A stretch of 9,619 nt of DNA from an uncultured Actinomyces sp. (GCA_915069725.1 CAJZFF010000043.1:1-9619), one strand, 5' to 3'. Positions 1-5,753 are shown, numbered from the stretch's first letter. Numbers and translations: made by a program. The notes: generated by a model not told the origin, from the letters alone.

Positions 1-134
1 GCCATTCGGGTTATCCGGTCGATTGATATCTGGTCACCCATTCGTCCAACGGGCGCGAGCACCACTCGGGAAATGACGGATTCGCCCAGCTCCCGCAGCT
101 CGACACCCCGCAGGATGTCGGCGCCCCGGCCTAC
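1..134 (-). other. Unassigned stretch 3' of the ABC permease; an open minus frame runs off the left edge
   Basis: On the minus strand one frame stays open through this stretch to the window edge. It contains an ATG at 41 that would begin MGDQISIDRITRMA and leave the window. The only SD-like bases before it are a weak GGA, and the frame continues upstream of the ATG without stops (ILRGVELRELGESVISRVV), so the true start, if there is a gene, is unclear. I do not recognise the residues. It could be the start of the next minus-strand gene, the remains of a longer gene, or non-coding sequence that happens to lack stops. Confidence 0.2.
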
Positions 135-179
135 GCGCCCCTGAGGCGTATCCTCCTGAGGCGTGCGCCCCTTAGGCGT
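135..179. repeat. Three contiguous 15-bp tandem repeats spanning the permease stop codon
   Basis: Three head-to-tail 15-mers lie at 135-149, 150-164 and 165-179, read on the plus strand as GCGCCCCTGAGGCGT, ATCCTCCTGAGGCGT and GCGCCCCTTAGGCGT. The outer two differ at one base. That base turns TCA into the TAA stop of the permease when read on the minus strand. The period is a multiple of three, so copy-number changes would keep the reading frame. Replication slippage is the likely origin. Confidence 0.85.
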
Positions 180-1008
180 CTCGCGTGAGGAAGATTGCCG
201 CCGCGATGGGCAGAGGAAGCACAGTCCAGGCAAGGAATATCAGAGCCGTCTGCGCCTGGGAGAGGAAGGTCGCCGTATCCTCAACGCCCCAGGTGTTCGC
301 CACGGCGAAGGGATCCGTGATGGCGGCGTCGGCGGAGGTGGGGAGCAGACCCACGAGCTCTTTGGCCCACTCCCACTGCGAGGCCATCATCTGCAGCGGC
401 ACCATGATGACGAAGAGCACCACGACGACGGTCGTGATGGCGCCGGCCGTGGAGCGCAGGAGGAAGCCATAGGCAAGACCCATCAGCGCGATGGCGGCGA
501 AGGCGAGTCCGGAGCCCCAGAAGAAACCCAGGTACTCGCTGTCGGTGATACTCCCTGCGTCATCCTTGAGGAAGGGGACGGTGACGGCCCACGTCGCCAT
601 GGTTGACAGTAGTCCCAGGAAGAAGCCGAAGACTGCGACGACCGCGGCCTTGGCCATGAGGAGTCGGCCCCGGTGGGGGGTCGCAGTGAGGCTGGAGCGG
701 ATCTGACCGGAGGCGTACTCCCCGGTGACTTGGAGTGCGCCGAGGACGGCGACGATGATATAGCCGAAGGGCGCGGCGGACGTGATCTGGTACTTGGCCT
801 GATCGACCTGCTCCGGGATGTCGTGGTAGCCGATGGCGGTGGCTGCCCCGAAGACGACCATGACGCCCATGGCGACGGTAGAGGTAACCCAGGTGGAGCG
901 CAGAGAGCGGATCTTGATCCACTCGGAGCGCAGAGCGCGGCCGAAGGTCTGGTGGCCGTTGATGCGGGGGGCACGTAGCTTCGTGCCGGATGCGGTGATC
1001 GCGGTCAT
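172..1008 (-). CDS. ABC-2 type transporter permease subunit, six predicted membrane helices
   Basis: This 278-residue integral membrane protein is the likely channel partner of the ATPase encoded just upstream. Hydrophobic segments lie near residues 42-60, 80-95, 120-140, 162-183, 186-206 and 254-274. After the second helix comes the stretch GEYASGQIRSSLTATPHRGR (96-115), the EY..G.IR..L...P.R pattern common in ABC-2 permeases of the BcrB/NatB kind. The start is ATG at 1008, preceded by AAGGAG with good spacing. The gene begins 32 nt after the ATPase stop and is surely co-transcribed. The short cytosolic N-terminus before helix 1 (RSEWIKIRSLRSTW) is also typical. The stop lies in a 15-bp tandem repeat, so the C-terminus may vary between strains. 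The substrate is unknown. Pairing with a BcrA-like ATPase suggests export of, or protection from, a peptide or lipophilic compound, but that is inference. Confidence 0.9.
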   Translation of the reverse strand: MTAITASGTKLRAPRINGHQTFGRALRSEWIKIRSLRSTWVTSTVAMGVMVVFGAATAIGYHDIPEQVDQAKYQITSAAPFGYIIVAVLGALQVTGEYASGQIRSSLTATPHRGRLLMAKAAVVAVFGFFLGLLSTMATWAVTVPFLKDDAGSITDSEYLGFFWGSGLAFAAIALMGLAYGFLLRSTAGAITTVVVVLFVIMVPLQMMASQWEWAKELVGLLPTSADAAITDPFAVANTWGVEDTATFLSQAQTALIFLAWTVLPLPIAAAIFLTRDA

Positions 1009-1040
1009 GGGGGTTCTCCTTGAGGTCTGCGGGGTCAGGC

Positions 1041-1994
1041 TCAGCGCAACGCGTGCTGCTGGGCGACCGGCTGGTCAGCCCGGCCCCTGGGGATGGTGGT
1101 GTTGTACTCGGTGTTGCCGCCGGTGAGCTCGAGGTAGGCGTCCTCGAGGCTGGCCTTGATGGTGGTCAGCTCATGCAGGACGATGCCGTGGGCGGCGGCG
1201 AGCTCGCCGATGCGAGCGGCAGGGGCGGCGGTCAGGGTGAGCACGCCACGCTCCGGGGTCTCGACGGCGATCCTCTGGGAGGCCAGGAGGTCGGCAAGGT
1301 CGGTGGCCTGGGGGGAGGCGACGCGCACGGTGTCGCAGGTGGCCGAGGCGATGACGTCGGTCACGGGACCGGTGCTGAGGATGCGGCCGCGGCCGATGAC
1401 GATGAGGCGATCTGCTGTTTGGGCCATCTCGCCCATGAGGTGGGAGGAGATGAAGACGATGCGACCCTCGGCCGCCAGGGAGCGGCAGATCTGGCGAACC
1501 CAGATGACGCCTTCGGGGTCCAGACCGTTGACGGGCTCATCGAAGATGAGGATGTCGGGGTCTCCCAGGAGGGCGGCGGCGATGCCCAGACGCTGCCCCA
1601 TCCCGAGGCTGAACCCCTTGACCCGCTTCTTGGCCACCGAGGTGAGTCCGGTCATGTCCAGGACCTTGTCCACCCGGTTGACGGGGATGCCGTTGGACAC
1701 GGCCAGCTGCGTCAGGTGGGTCCGGGCCGTTTGCGATCCGTGCAGACCCTTGGCGTCCAGCAGGGCGCCGACGGTGCACAGCGGGGCGTTGAGGTCCTTG
1801 TACTTCTTGCCGGCCACGGTCACGGTGCCGGTCGTAGGCTTGTCCAGGCCCATGATCATGCGCATGGTGGTGGACTTGCCTGCGCCGTTGGGGCCCAGGA
1901 AGCCGGTAACGGTGCCCGGCTCGACGGTGAAAGAGATGTTGTCTACAGCAACCTTGTCGCCGTAGCGCTTCGTTAATCCACGTGCCTCGATCAT
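1041..1994 (-). CDS. ABC transporter ATP-binding protein, BcrA/CcmA-like
   Basis: This 317-residue ATPase powers the adjacent permease. Walker A is GPNGAGKS (34-41), the signature is FSLGMGQRLG (128-137), Walker B is ILIFDEP (148-154), the D-loop follows in NGLDPEG (156-162), and the switch histidine is in SSHL (183-186). The Q-loop region reads GALLDAKGLHGSQTA, without the usual glutamine, as in bacitracin and lantibiotic self-protection ATPases (BcrA/LanF type). An extra C-terminal domain of about 100 residues follows the nucleotide-binding domain. The reading frame stays open to 2177, but I chose ATG at 1994 because an AAAGGAG sits 6 nt upstream and MIEARGLTKRYG is the normal start of the family. 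The gene is transcribed away from the methyltransferase across a 459-nt gap. I found no convincing promoter for it. Confidence 0.93.
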   Translation of the reverse strand: MIEARGLTKRYGDKVAVDNISFTVEPGTVTGFLGPNGAGKSTTMRMIMGLDKPTTGTVTVAGKKYKDLNAPLCTVGALLDAKGLHGSQTARTHLTQLAVSNGIPVNRVDKVLDMTGLTSVAKKRVKGFSLGMGQRLGIAAALLGDPDILIFDEPVNGLDPEGVIWVRQICRSLAAEGRIVFISSHLMGEMAQTADRLIVIGRGRILSTGPVTDVIASATCDTVRVASPQATDLADLLASQRIAVETPERGVLTLTAAPAARIGELAAAHGIVLHELTTIKASLEDAYLELTGGNTEYNTTIPRGRADQPVAQQHALR

Positions 1995-2322
1995 GAGGCG
2001 CTCCTTTCTCGCGTGAAGAAGAGGAGGTGCGGGCGAAGGCAGCCCTCTTCTGCTCCGTATTTGTCCCGTGAACCTTAGGCAGGGCCAGGAACGGCGCGGA
2101 TCGCCCATGTGGGGTACCCGATGGGGGGAGACGGCCCCCACCCGTCGGCATGAAGAGTTCCTGGCCTTCGAGAACACCTCAACGGGCGAGGCGACGAACC
2201 ACCTATCGAAGCGGCCTCAAGACCTCGAGGCCTCACAGCATGCTCGATCTGTTGCGATGAACGGATCGGACTCGCACCCCACCCGACCAGGGTTCCCCCA
2301 CAGCCTCCCTCGGCGCGTCCGC

Positions 2323-2345
2323 CGGTCGACCCATCCGATCGACCG
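2323..2345. promoter_or_regulatory. Inverted repeat, candidate operator or leader hairpin
   Basis: CGGTCGA and TCGACCG form perfect 7-bp arms separated by 9 nt. The site lies 109 nt before the methyltransferase start. It could be a dimeric regulator site or the first hairpin of a structured leader. The sequence alone does not decide between these. Confidence 0.4.
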
Positions 2346-2358
2346 ATGCCCAAGAGAG

Positions 2359-2380
2359 CTCACCATCGTTGAATGGTGAG
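2359..2380 (+). promoter_or_regulatory. Perfect 8-bp hairpin in the methyltransferase leader
   Basis: CTCACCAT and ATGGTGAG pair completely around the 6-nt loop CGTTGA. No T-run follows, so a simple intrinsic terminator is not indicated. Its place just before the SD-burying hairpin suggests a role in leader RNA folding, or an operator at the DNA level. Confidence 0.45.
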
Positions 2381-2394
2381 ATCGAAAGAACTCC

Positions 2395-2415
2395 GCTCCT
2401 CCAACGGGAAGGAGC
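2395..2415 (+). promoter_or_regulatory. Hairpin burying the SD of the leader ORF
   Basis: GCTCCT (2395-2400) pairs with AGGAGC (2410-2415). The 3' arm contains most of the SD (AAGGAG, 2409-2414) of the 8-codon ORF starting at 2421. Two competing pairings are possible: CTCCG (2391-2395) with CGGAG (2439-2443), or CCTCC (2398-2402) with GGAGG (2440-2444). Either would cover the SD of the methyltransferase instead. Such mutually exclusive folds are what a translational attenuator would need. The stems are short, so this remains a hypothesis. Confidence 0.4.
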
Positions 2416-2420
2416 CACTG

Positions 2421-2447
2421 ATGCCCACCACAGAGTTCCGGAGGTGA
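2421..2447 (+). CDS. Putative 8-residue leader peptide upstream of the methyltransferase
   Basis: ATG at 2421 opens MPTTEFRR followed by TGA at 2445-2447. GGGAAGGAG (2406-2414) lies 6 nt before the ATG, an SD too good to ignore. The stop codon falls inside the methyltransferase SD (GGAGGTGAT, 2440-2448), so a ribosome finishing the leader would cover or release that site. This arrangement fits translational coupling or attenuation, as in leader peptides of inducible resistance genes. The peptide has no recognised stalling motif. It could also be a chance ORF near two SD-like purine runs. Confidence 0.4.
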   Translation: MPTTEFRR

Positions 2448-2448
2448 T
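2440..2448 (+). promoter_or_regulatory. Near-perfect SD sequence fixing the methyltransferase GTG start
   Basis: GGAGGTGAT complements the 3' end of 16S rRNA over nine bases and ends 5 nt before GTG at 2454. Despite the rare start codon, this makes the 2454 start the clear choice. Confidence 0.85.
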
Positions 2449-2453
2449 AGCCC

Positions 2454-3209
2454 GTGCTTAACGAACGAGCAGCGAACCATACGCCCAGCCTGTACGCCGA
2501 CGACGACGCTCACCGACGCTGGGAGCTCGCACGCCGGGACAACACCGAGATCACCTCGATCCTCGGCTTTCTCGACACCCTGCCCGATCCAGCACTGGCC
2601 GGTTTGCGAGTCCTCGAGCTCGCGTGCGGCTCAGGACGCACCACTGTGCCCATGGCAGCCGCGGGACACCGCGTGCTCGCCACAGACATCAGCATCGACG
2701 TGCTCAACCTCCTCGCCGACCGACTGAAAGAACGGCGGGCCATCCAGTCGGGAGCCGCAGACCGGATCGAGCTCCGGCAGGCGGACATGGTCTCCTTCAA
2801 CATCAAGGAGTTGTTCAAGGCGGTCTGCCTCCCCATGGCATCCATCAGTCTGTTGAATCCTGAGCAGCGCCGAGCAGCCATACGATGCATGACCGCCCAC
2901 ATGGCAATCGGCGGAACCCTCATCACCTCCATCGATCACGTACTCCCAGAGGCGGCTGAAACCAGCACCATCCAGCTCCAGCCAGATACGTACCTCACCG
3001 AGGAGATCAACCAGGTGAGTCGCCGGCGACGCACCATCCTGCGCTGCCGCGACCAGGAGCACGTCTCCGAGCACCACCTCGTCACACCCGAGGACCTCGC
3101 CAACGACCTCAAGGGAGCCGGCCTTTTCCTGGCCACCCAACGATCCACCCCAGACCCGGTCCTGCCCCACCACATCAGCGTCACCCTCGGCGCCGTCAAT
3201 CGACGGTGA
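2454..3209 (+). CDS. Class I SAM-dependent methyltransferase, small-molecule or peptide type
   Basis: This 251-residue protein has a Rossmann-type methyltransferase core. Motif I is VLELACGSGR (53-62), the acidic residue after strand 2 is in LATDIS (75-80), motif III is RQADM (108-112), and the strand-4 region is FKAVCLPMASISLLNPEQRR (121-140), followed by GGTLITSI. This layout matches soluble methyltransferases of the Methyltransf_25 type that act on small molecules or peptide termini. It lacks the features of rRNA dimethylases of the Erm family, whose motif I differs. The N-terminal stretch YADDDAHRRWELARRDN probably forms a helical lid. The start is GTG at 2454, set by a strong SD. It stands alone between the divergent ABC pair and the two-component genes. 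Methyltransferases beside ABC pairs and two-component systems also occur in RiPP clusters such as daptides and linaridins, but no precursor or other maturation enzyme is visible, so its substrate is unknown. Confidence 0.85.
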   Translation: MLNERAANHTPSLYADDDAHRRWELARRDNTEITSILGFLDTLPDPALAGLRVLELACGSGRTTVPMAAAGHRVLATDISIDVLNLLADRLKERRAIQSGAADRIELRQADMVSFNIKELFKAVCLPMASISLLNPEQRRAAIRCMTAHMAIGGTLITSIDHVLPEAAETSTIQLQPDTYLTEEINQVSRRRRTILRCRDQEHVSEHHLVTPEDLANDLKGAGLFLATQRSTPDPVLPHHISVTLGAVNRR

Positions 3210-3442
3210 CACACCCGGGCGAGAGCACCCCCTGACCCCACGCCTTCACAATGGTTGAGGCAACCGATCTTGTCCGAACACCGGCAGCCCAGTTCCTCGT
3301 CGGGAGTGCTGACAGCTCGCAGGGTTCGGAGAGTGGCACCGCAGGCTGGTCAGACACCACCCTCACCCACCCCATCCCAGCGCCTACCACCAGCAACGGA
3401 CGACAACCGGTATCGCCCCGAATTCACGTTCATAAATAGCAC
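3210..3442. other. Intergenic stretch without a convincing gene, before the kinase promoter
   Basis: This stretch is Ser/Thr/Pro-codon rich in all plus frames. A 62-codon frame (ATG at 3251, starting MVEATDLVRTPAAQFLVG, stop at 3439) is the only candidate, but it has no SD, no hydrophobic segment and no family look. A short stem CCGTC-AATC-GACGG (3193-3206) overlaps the methyltransferase stop and may help end transcription. The heptamer CCGGTAT at 3407-3413 recurs at 3463-3469 in the promoter. Confidence 0.5.
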
Positions 3443-3472
3443 TTGACATACCAATAATTTATCCGGTATTAA
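3443..3472 (+). promoter_or_regulatory. Predicted sigma-70-like promoter of the two-component operon, with a dyad
   Basis: A perfect TTGACA (-35, 3443-3448) is followed after 18 nt by TATTAA (-10, 3467-3472, four of six consensus bases). GC content over 3421-3480 is only 18 of 60 bases, far below the rest of the window. An imperfectly studied dyad, ATACC-N12-GGTAT (3448-3469), fills the space between the hexamers, where a regulator could bind, perhaps the NarL-type regulator of the same operon. The predicted transcription start falls at about 3478-3480, on the start codon itself. Confidence 0.65.
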
Positions 3473-3475
3473 AGT

Positions 3476-4666
3476 ATGGTGAGTAACTTCCTAGATGCCA
3501 TCAGAACCCCCTTCCAATGGTGGTCGAACACGCATCGACGGAACGCCACTCGAACTCAGCGGCGATATGCCGCCATTGGCGCAATGGTTGGCGTCGCCAA
3601 CATGACGCTCATGCTCACCCTCATCAAATCACCTACCCCAGAGCGCCTCTTTTTTCTTCTCTTAACAGTTGTTGCTCTATCCCTGATCCCCATGTACCCC
3701 ATATGGGGTTCTCTCGGTTATCTGACCCTATGGATCGCACTCCTTCAGGCACCACACGTTCCCGCCAGCGACATGACCATCACCAACGCCGCTTTCTTTT
3801 TCTTCTTGGCGGCATTTCTCCCGTTGCGGGTGGCAATCATTCTCGCGTTAGTCGTTCCAGCGGCGCTCATCATACCAGCAGGCCCCCTTCCGGATGCAGT
3901 TTCTCAGTTGTTCCTCGCAGCCTGCACCCTTCTTCCCGGATCCATACTGCGTCACACGGAGACGTCGTTAAGAGAAGAAGTATCAACCGCCACGGAGAAG
4001 CTGAAGTCCATCCGCTCCGAAATTGCACGGGAAATGCATGATCTCGTCGCCTACTCGATGTCCCAGACCGCCTTGCGGGCGCAACGCGCGGCTGCGGATC
4101 CCTCCTACCCCGTCGCCGCTCAGCAGGAGTTCGCCGCGATCGAGTCCACCGCGACCGACGCGCTTCACGAGCTGCGCCTCGTGCTGCGAGCCCTCCGAAG
4201 CAACGAGGACGAGCACGCTGATCATGCACACACCACCGGATTGGGAACCGTCGTGCTGGATCTTGAGGAGTCCGTGCGCGCCGTCGCCGACGACCTCTCC
4301 GCGTCCGGCTACTCCGTGACCTACCAGTGCAGGGGAGACGGGCACTACACTCGTCTTCAAGCTGCCATCCTCTCCCGGGTGCTTCGGGAGATGAGCTCCA
4401 ATGTTCTGAGACATGCGGATCACGATCAACCGGTCACCATCACCCTGAGTCAAGACGCTCACAAGGCTCGCCTGGTTGTGACCAATGGGGTCCTCTCTTC
4501 GCATCACAGGTTCCCTTCCTCCGGGATGGGGATTCTTGGCATGAAGGAAAGACTCTCAACCGTCGGCGGCTCGCTGGATACGTTGACGGACAACGGCACC
4601 TGGCTGGCATCCGCCTCCATCCCTCTCTCACAGCCACCCACCCGAGTCATCGAGGATGAGTCATGA
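3476..4666 (+). CDS. Membrane-bound sensor histidine kinase, HisKA_3/NarL-partner family
   Basis: This 396-residue kinase is predicted to sense a signal at the membrane and phosphorylate the regulator encoded next. About five or six hydrophobic segments span residues 33-156 with only short loops between them, so there is no large external sensor domain. A coiled linker (160-182) leads to the dimerisation/phosphoacceptor motif EIAREMHDLVAYSMS, with His188. The ATPase domain has the N-box EMSSNVLRHA (Asn309) and the G-box SSGMGILGMKERL (348-360). The start is ATG 3476 or GTG 3479. Neither has an SD, and the promoter's predicted +1 coincides with them, so a leaderless mRNA starting at or near GTG 3479 is likely. 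The stop overlaps the regulator start by ATGA. The first membrane half is poorer in GC (29 of 60 bases at 3661-3720) than neighbouring genes. Membrane-embedded sensors of this kind often respond to peptides or membrane stress. Confidence 0.9.
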   Translation: MVSNFLDAIRTPFQWWSNTHRRNATRTQRRYAAIGAMVGVANMTLMLTLIKSPTPERLFFLLLTVVALSLIPMYPIWGSLGYLTLWIALLQAPHVPASDMTITNAAFFFFLAAFLPLRVAIILALVVPAALIIPAGPLPDAVSQLFLAACTLLPGSILRHTETSLREEVSTATEKLKSIRSEIAREMHDLVAYSMSQTALRAQRAAADPSYPVAAQQEFAAIESTATDALHELRLVLRALRSNEDEHADHAHTTGLGTVVLDLEESVRAVADDLSASGYSVTYQCRGDGHYTRLQAAILSRVLREMSSNVLRHADHDQPVTITLSQDAHKARLVVTNGVLSSHHRFPSSGMGILGMKERLSTVGGSLDTLTDNGTWLASASIPLSQPPTRVIEDES

Positions 4667-5367
4667 TCAGTATTGGTATTGCGGACGACGACGCCCTGGT
4701 TCGTCAGACGCTGACGGATCTTCTCTCCAAGAACGACGACATCGTCGTTGCCTGGACAGCCAAGGACGGCCAGGAGGCCCTCGACCTCTTCCGCTCCTCG
4801 GAGGTCGAGAGCAGGGTCCAAGCCGTCCTCGTGGATGTCCAGATGCCCAAGATGGATGGCCTTGCATTGGCTCAAGCACTTCTCGAGGAGAAACCAGATA
4901 TTGCGATCCTCATCCTGACGACTTTTACAGCCGACTCCATCGTTGACGAAGCCATGGCACTGGGGGTACGCGGATTCGTTGCCAAGGAGGATGGTGCCTC
5001 ATCCTTGGCCGGCGCCATCCACCAAGCGGTCGCAGGTAATCTCGTCCTGTCACCAACATCATCGGCCATCATCAGCGACCAGGCCAGACTGTGGGCAAGC
5101 GGCTCCGCCCGACCCTCGGAGTCCGTCCCGGTTCCGACTCACGCGCAGCAGCCCCCTTCTCCTCTCCCCCACGGGGTCACCCTCTCAGAACGAGAACGGG
5201 AGGTGCTGACACTTGTCGTCGACGCCAAGACCAACAAGCAGATTGCCACTCGATTGAGAGTCAGCGAGGCCACGGTCAAGACTCACGTATCCGCCATCAT
5301 TGCCAAGCTCGGAGTCCAAGACCGGGTGGGAGCAGCGGTGTACGCCCTGCAGCACAATCTGGTGTGA
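4663..5367 (+). CDS. Two-component response regulator, NarL/LuxR family
   Basis: This 234-residue DNA-binding regulator has a receiver domain with an acidic cluster DDD (8-10), phosphoacceptor Asp58 in VLVDVQMPKMDG, the switch threonines in LTTF (85-88) and the conserved Lys108 in FVAKED. A Ser/Pro-rich linker (about 145-170) leads to a C-terminal LuxR helix-turn-helix (about 172-229; LSEREREVLTLVVDAKTNKQ, then IATRLRVSEATVKTHVSAII). All receiver key residues are present, so it should be phosphorylated normally. It overlaps the kinase gene by 4 nt, and GAGGATGAG just upstream supplies an SD, so translation is coupled. Targets are unknown. Candidates are its own AT-rich promoter with the dyad at 3448-3469, the small downstream ORF and the divergent ABC/methyltransferase region. 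Confidence 0.93.
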   Translation: MISIGIADDDALVRQTLTDLLSKNDDIVVAWTAKDGQEALDLFRSSEVESRVQAVLVDVQMPKMDGLALAQALLEEKPDIAILILTTFTADSIVDEAMALGVRGFVAKEDGASSLAGAIHQAVAGNLVLSPTSSAIISDQARLWASGSARPSESVPVPTHAQQPPSPLPHGVTLSEREREVLTLVVDAKTNKQIATRLRVSEATVKTHVSAIIAKLGVQDRVGAAVYALQHNLV

Positions 5368-5382
5368 TCGGACTCATCCGAT
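5367..5382 (+). terminator. Small hairpin right after the response regulator stop
   Basis: ATCGGA and TCCGAT pair perfectly around the loop CTCA, starting at the last base of the stop codon. No T-run follows. It could attenuate transcription or set an RNA 3' end between the regulator and the small downstream ORF, but the stem is only 6 bp and full termination is doubtful. Confidence 0.35.
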
Positions 5383-5468
5383 CCGCCTATTCGGTCGGGC
5401 GATTCACCCTGTCACTCAATACAAGAGACTTAGTGCGTCACCAACACCGTAGCCGGAAAGGACGAACG

Positions 5469-5552
5469 ATGTTCCACTTCTTCCCCTTCTCACTTAACCC
5501 CGCCTCTTTCAACAGAGATTTCGAATGGCGGAATTTTCAGAACTGGGGATGA
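5469..5552 (+). CDS. 27-residue Phe/Trp-rich peptide encoded behind the two-component system
   Basis: This small ORF runs from ATG 5469 to TGA 5550-5552, with AAAGGA (5457-5462) 6 nt upstream, among the better SDs in the window. The peptide starts MFHFFPFSLN and ends FEWRNFQNWG, with PASFNRD between. Nine of its 27 residues are Phe or Trp; there is no Cys, Lys or Thr, and charges nearly cancel (two Arg, one Asp, one Glu, one His). It has no classical signal peptide or double-glycine leader. It lies 101 nt after the regulator, in the same direction, and ahead of the strong hairpin at 5698, so co-transcription is likely. Base composition is about 49 % GC (44 of 90 bases at 5461-5550), like the kinase's 5' half and unlike the genes to the right. 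I know no named family for it. It may be a pheromone, an effector peptide, or a small membrane-interface regulator of the kinase. Confidence 0.6.
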   Translation: MFHFFPFSLNPASFNRDFEWRNFQNWG

Positions 5553-5697
5553 CGGTTTCTGACCGGAACACACATGCTTGTTGCAGCAGACCCGGGCTGA
5601 GCGAGAAGCTCCGACATTGCCTCCTGAGCCGCCGCGCGTTCCTCCCGGCAGGTCGCCCCTGCGCAGCCCCGGTCGTCGAACGCACACCCTCAGTGAC
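5553..5697. other. Non-coding tail between the small ORF and the hairpin
   Basis: About 145 nt without a supported gene. ATG 5574 opens only eight codons (MLVAADPG) and has no SD. The stretch is probably the 3' untranslated end of the small-peptide transcript, or could host a small RNA, for which there is no direct sign. Confidence 0.4.
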
Positions 5698-5738
5698 GTG
5701 AGCGGGCGGGCCGAGTGCACCTCGGCCCGCCCGCTCAC
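5698..5738. terminator. Bidirectional terminator hairpin with perfect 18-bp stem
   Basis: GTGAGCGGGCGGGCCGAG (5698-5715) pairs completely with 5721-5738 around the loop TGCAC. It lies between the plus-strand small-peptide unit and the minus-strand hydrolase, whose stop is 15 nt away. No T-tract is present on either side, which is common for actinobacterial terminators. It probably serves both converging units. Confidence 0.85.
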
Positions 5739-5753
5739 TCGTTGGCGACGCGC

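Larger units (their letters stand above)
1995..2453. other. 459-nt divergent intergenic region between the ABC operon and the methyltransferase
   Basis: No convincing protein gene longer than eight codons is seen here; the longer open frames lack SD sequences and family features. What it does hold is a run of inverted repeats on the methyltransferase side: GGCCTC-N8-GAGGCC (2213-2232), CGGTCGA-N9-TCGACCG (2323-2345), CTCACCAT-N6-ATGGTGAG (2359-2380) and GCTCCT-N9-AGGAGC (2395-2415). A further TGGGGG-N7-CCCCCA lies at 2122-2140. No sigma-70-like promoter stands out for either direction, although both must start here. Confidence 0.6.

Noticed and set aside
11..19. TTATCCGGT shared with the kinase promoter (3459-3467).
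   Set aside because: A single 9-mer match in 9.6 kb is expected by chance, and the rest of the promoter dyad is missing at 11-19.
1995..2177. The ATPase reading frame extends 61 codons upstream of the chosen start.
   Set aside because: The extension has no SD at its first start codon and no family similarity, while ATG 1994 has an ideal SD and the normal ABC N-terminus.
2068..2379. A 103-codon plus frame in the divergent gap.
   Set aside because: No SD at the start codon, no recognisable motif and mixed codon bias; it also crosses several inverted repeats.
2454..3209. The methyltransferase as an Erm-type rRNA methylase, suggested by the leader peptide.
   Set aside because: Motif I is ELACGSGR with a Methyltransf_25-like strand 4, not the Erm pattern; the leader likeness alone is not enough.
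3251..3439. A 62-codon frame (MVEATDLVRTPAAQFLVG...) between methyltransferase and kinase, considered as a RiPP precursor.
   Set aside because: It lacks an SD, has no hydrophobic or Cys/Ser/Thr core typical of daptide or lanthipeptide precursors, and a second frame is equally open.
3696..3709. A 14-bp palindrome ACCCCATATGGGGT.
   Set aside because: It lies inside the membrane-coding part of the kinase gene (YPIWG region) with no promoter around it; probably chance.
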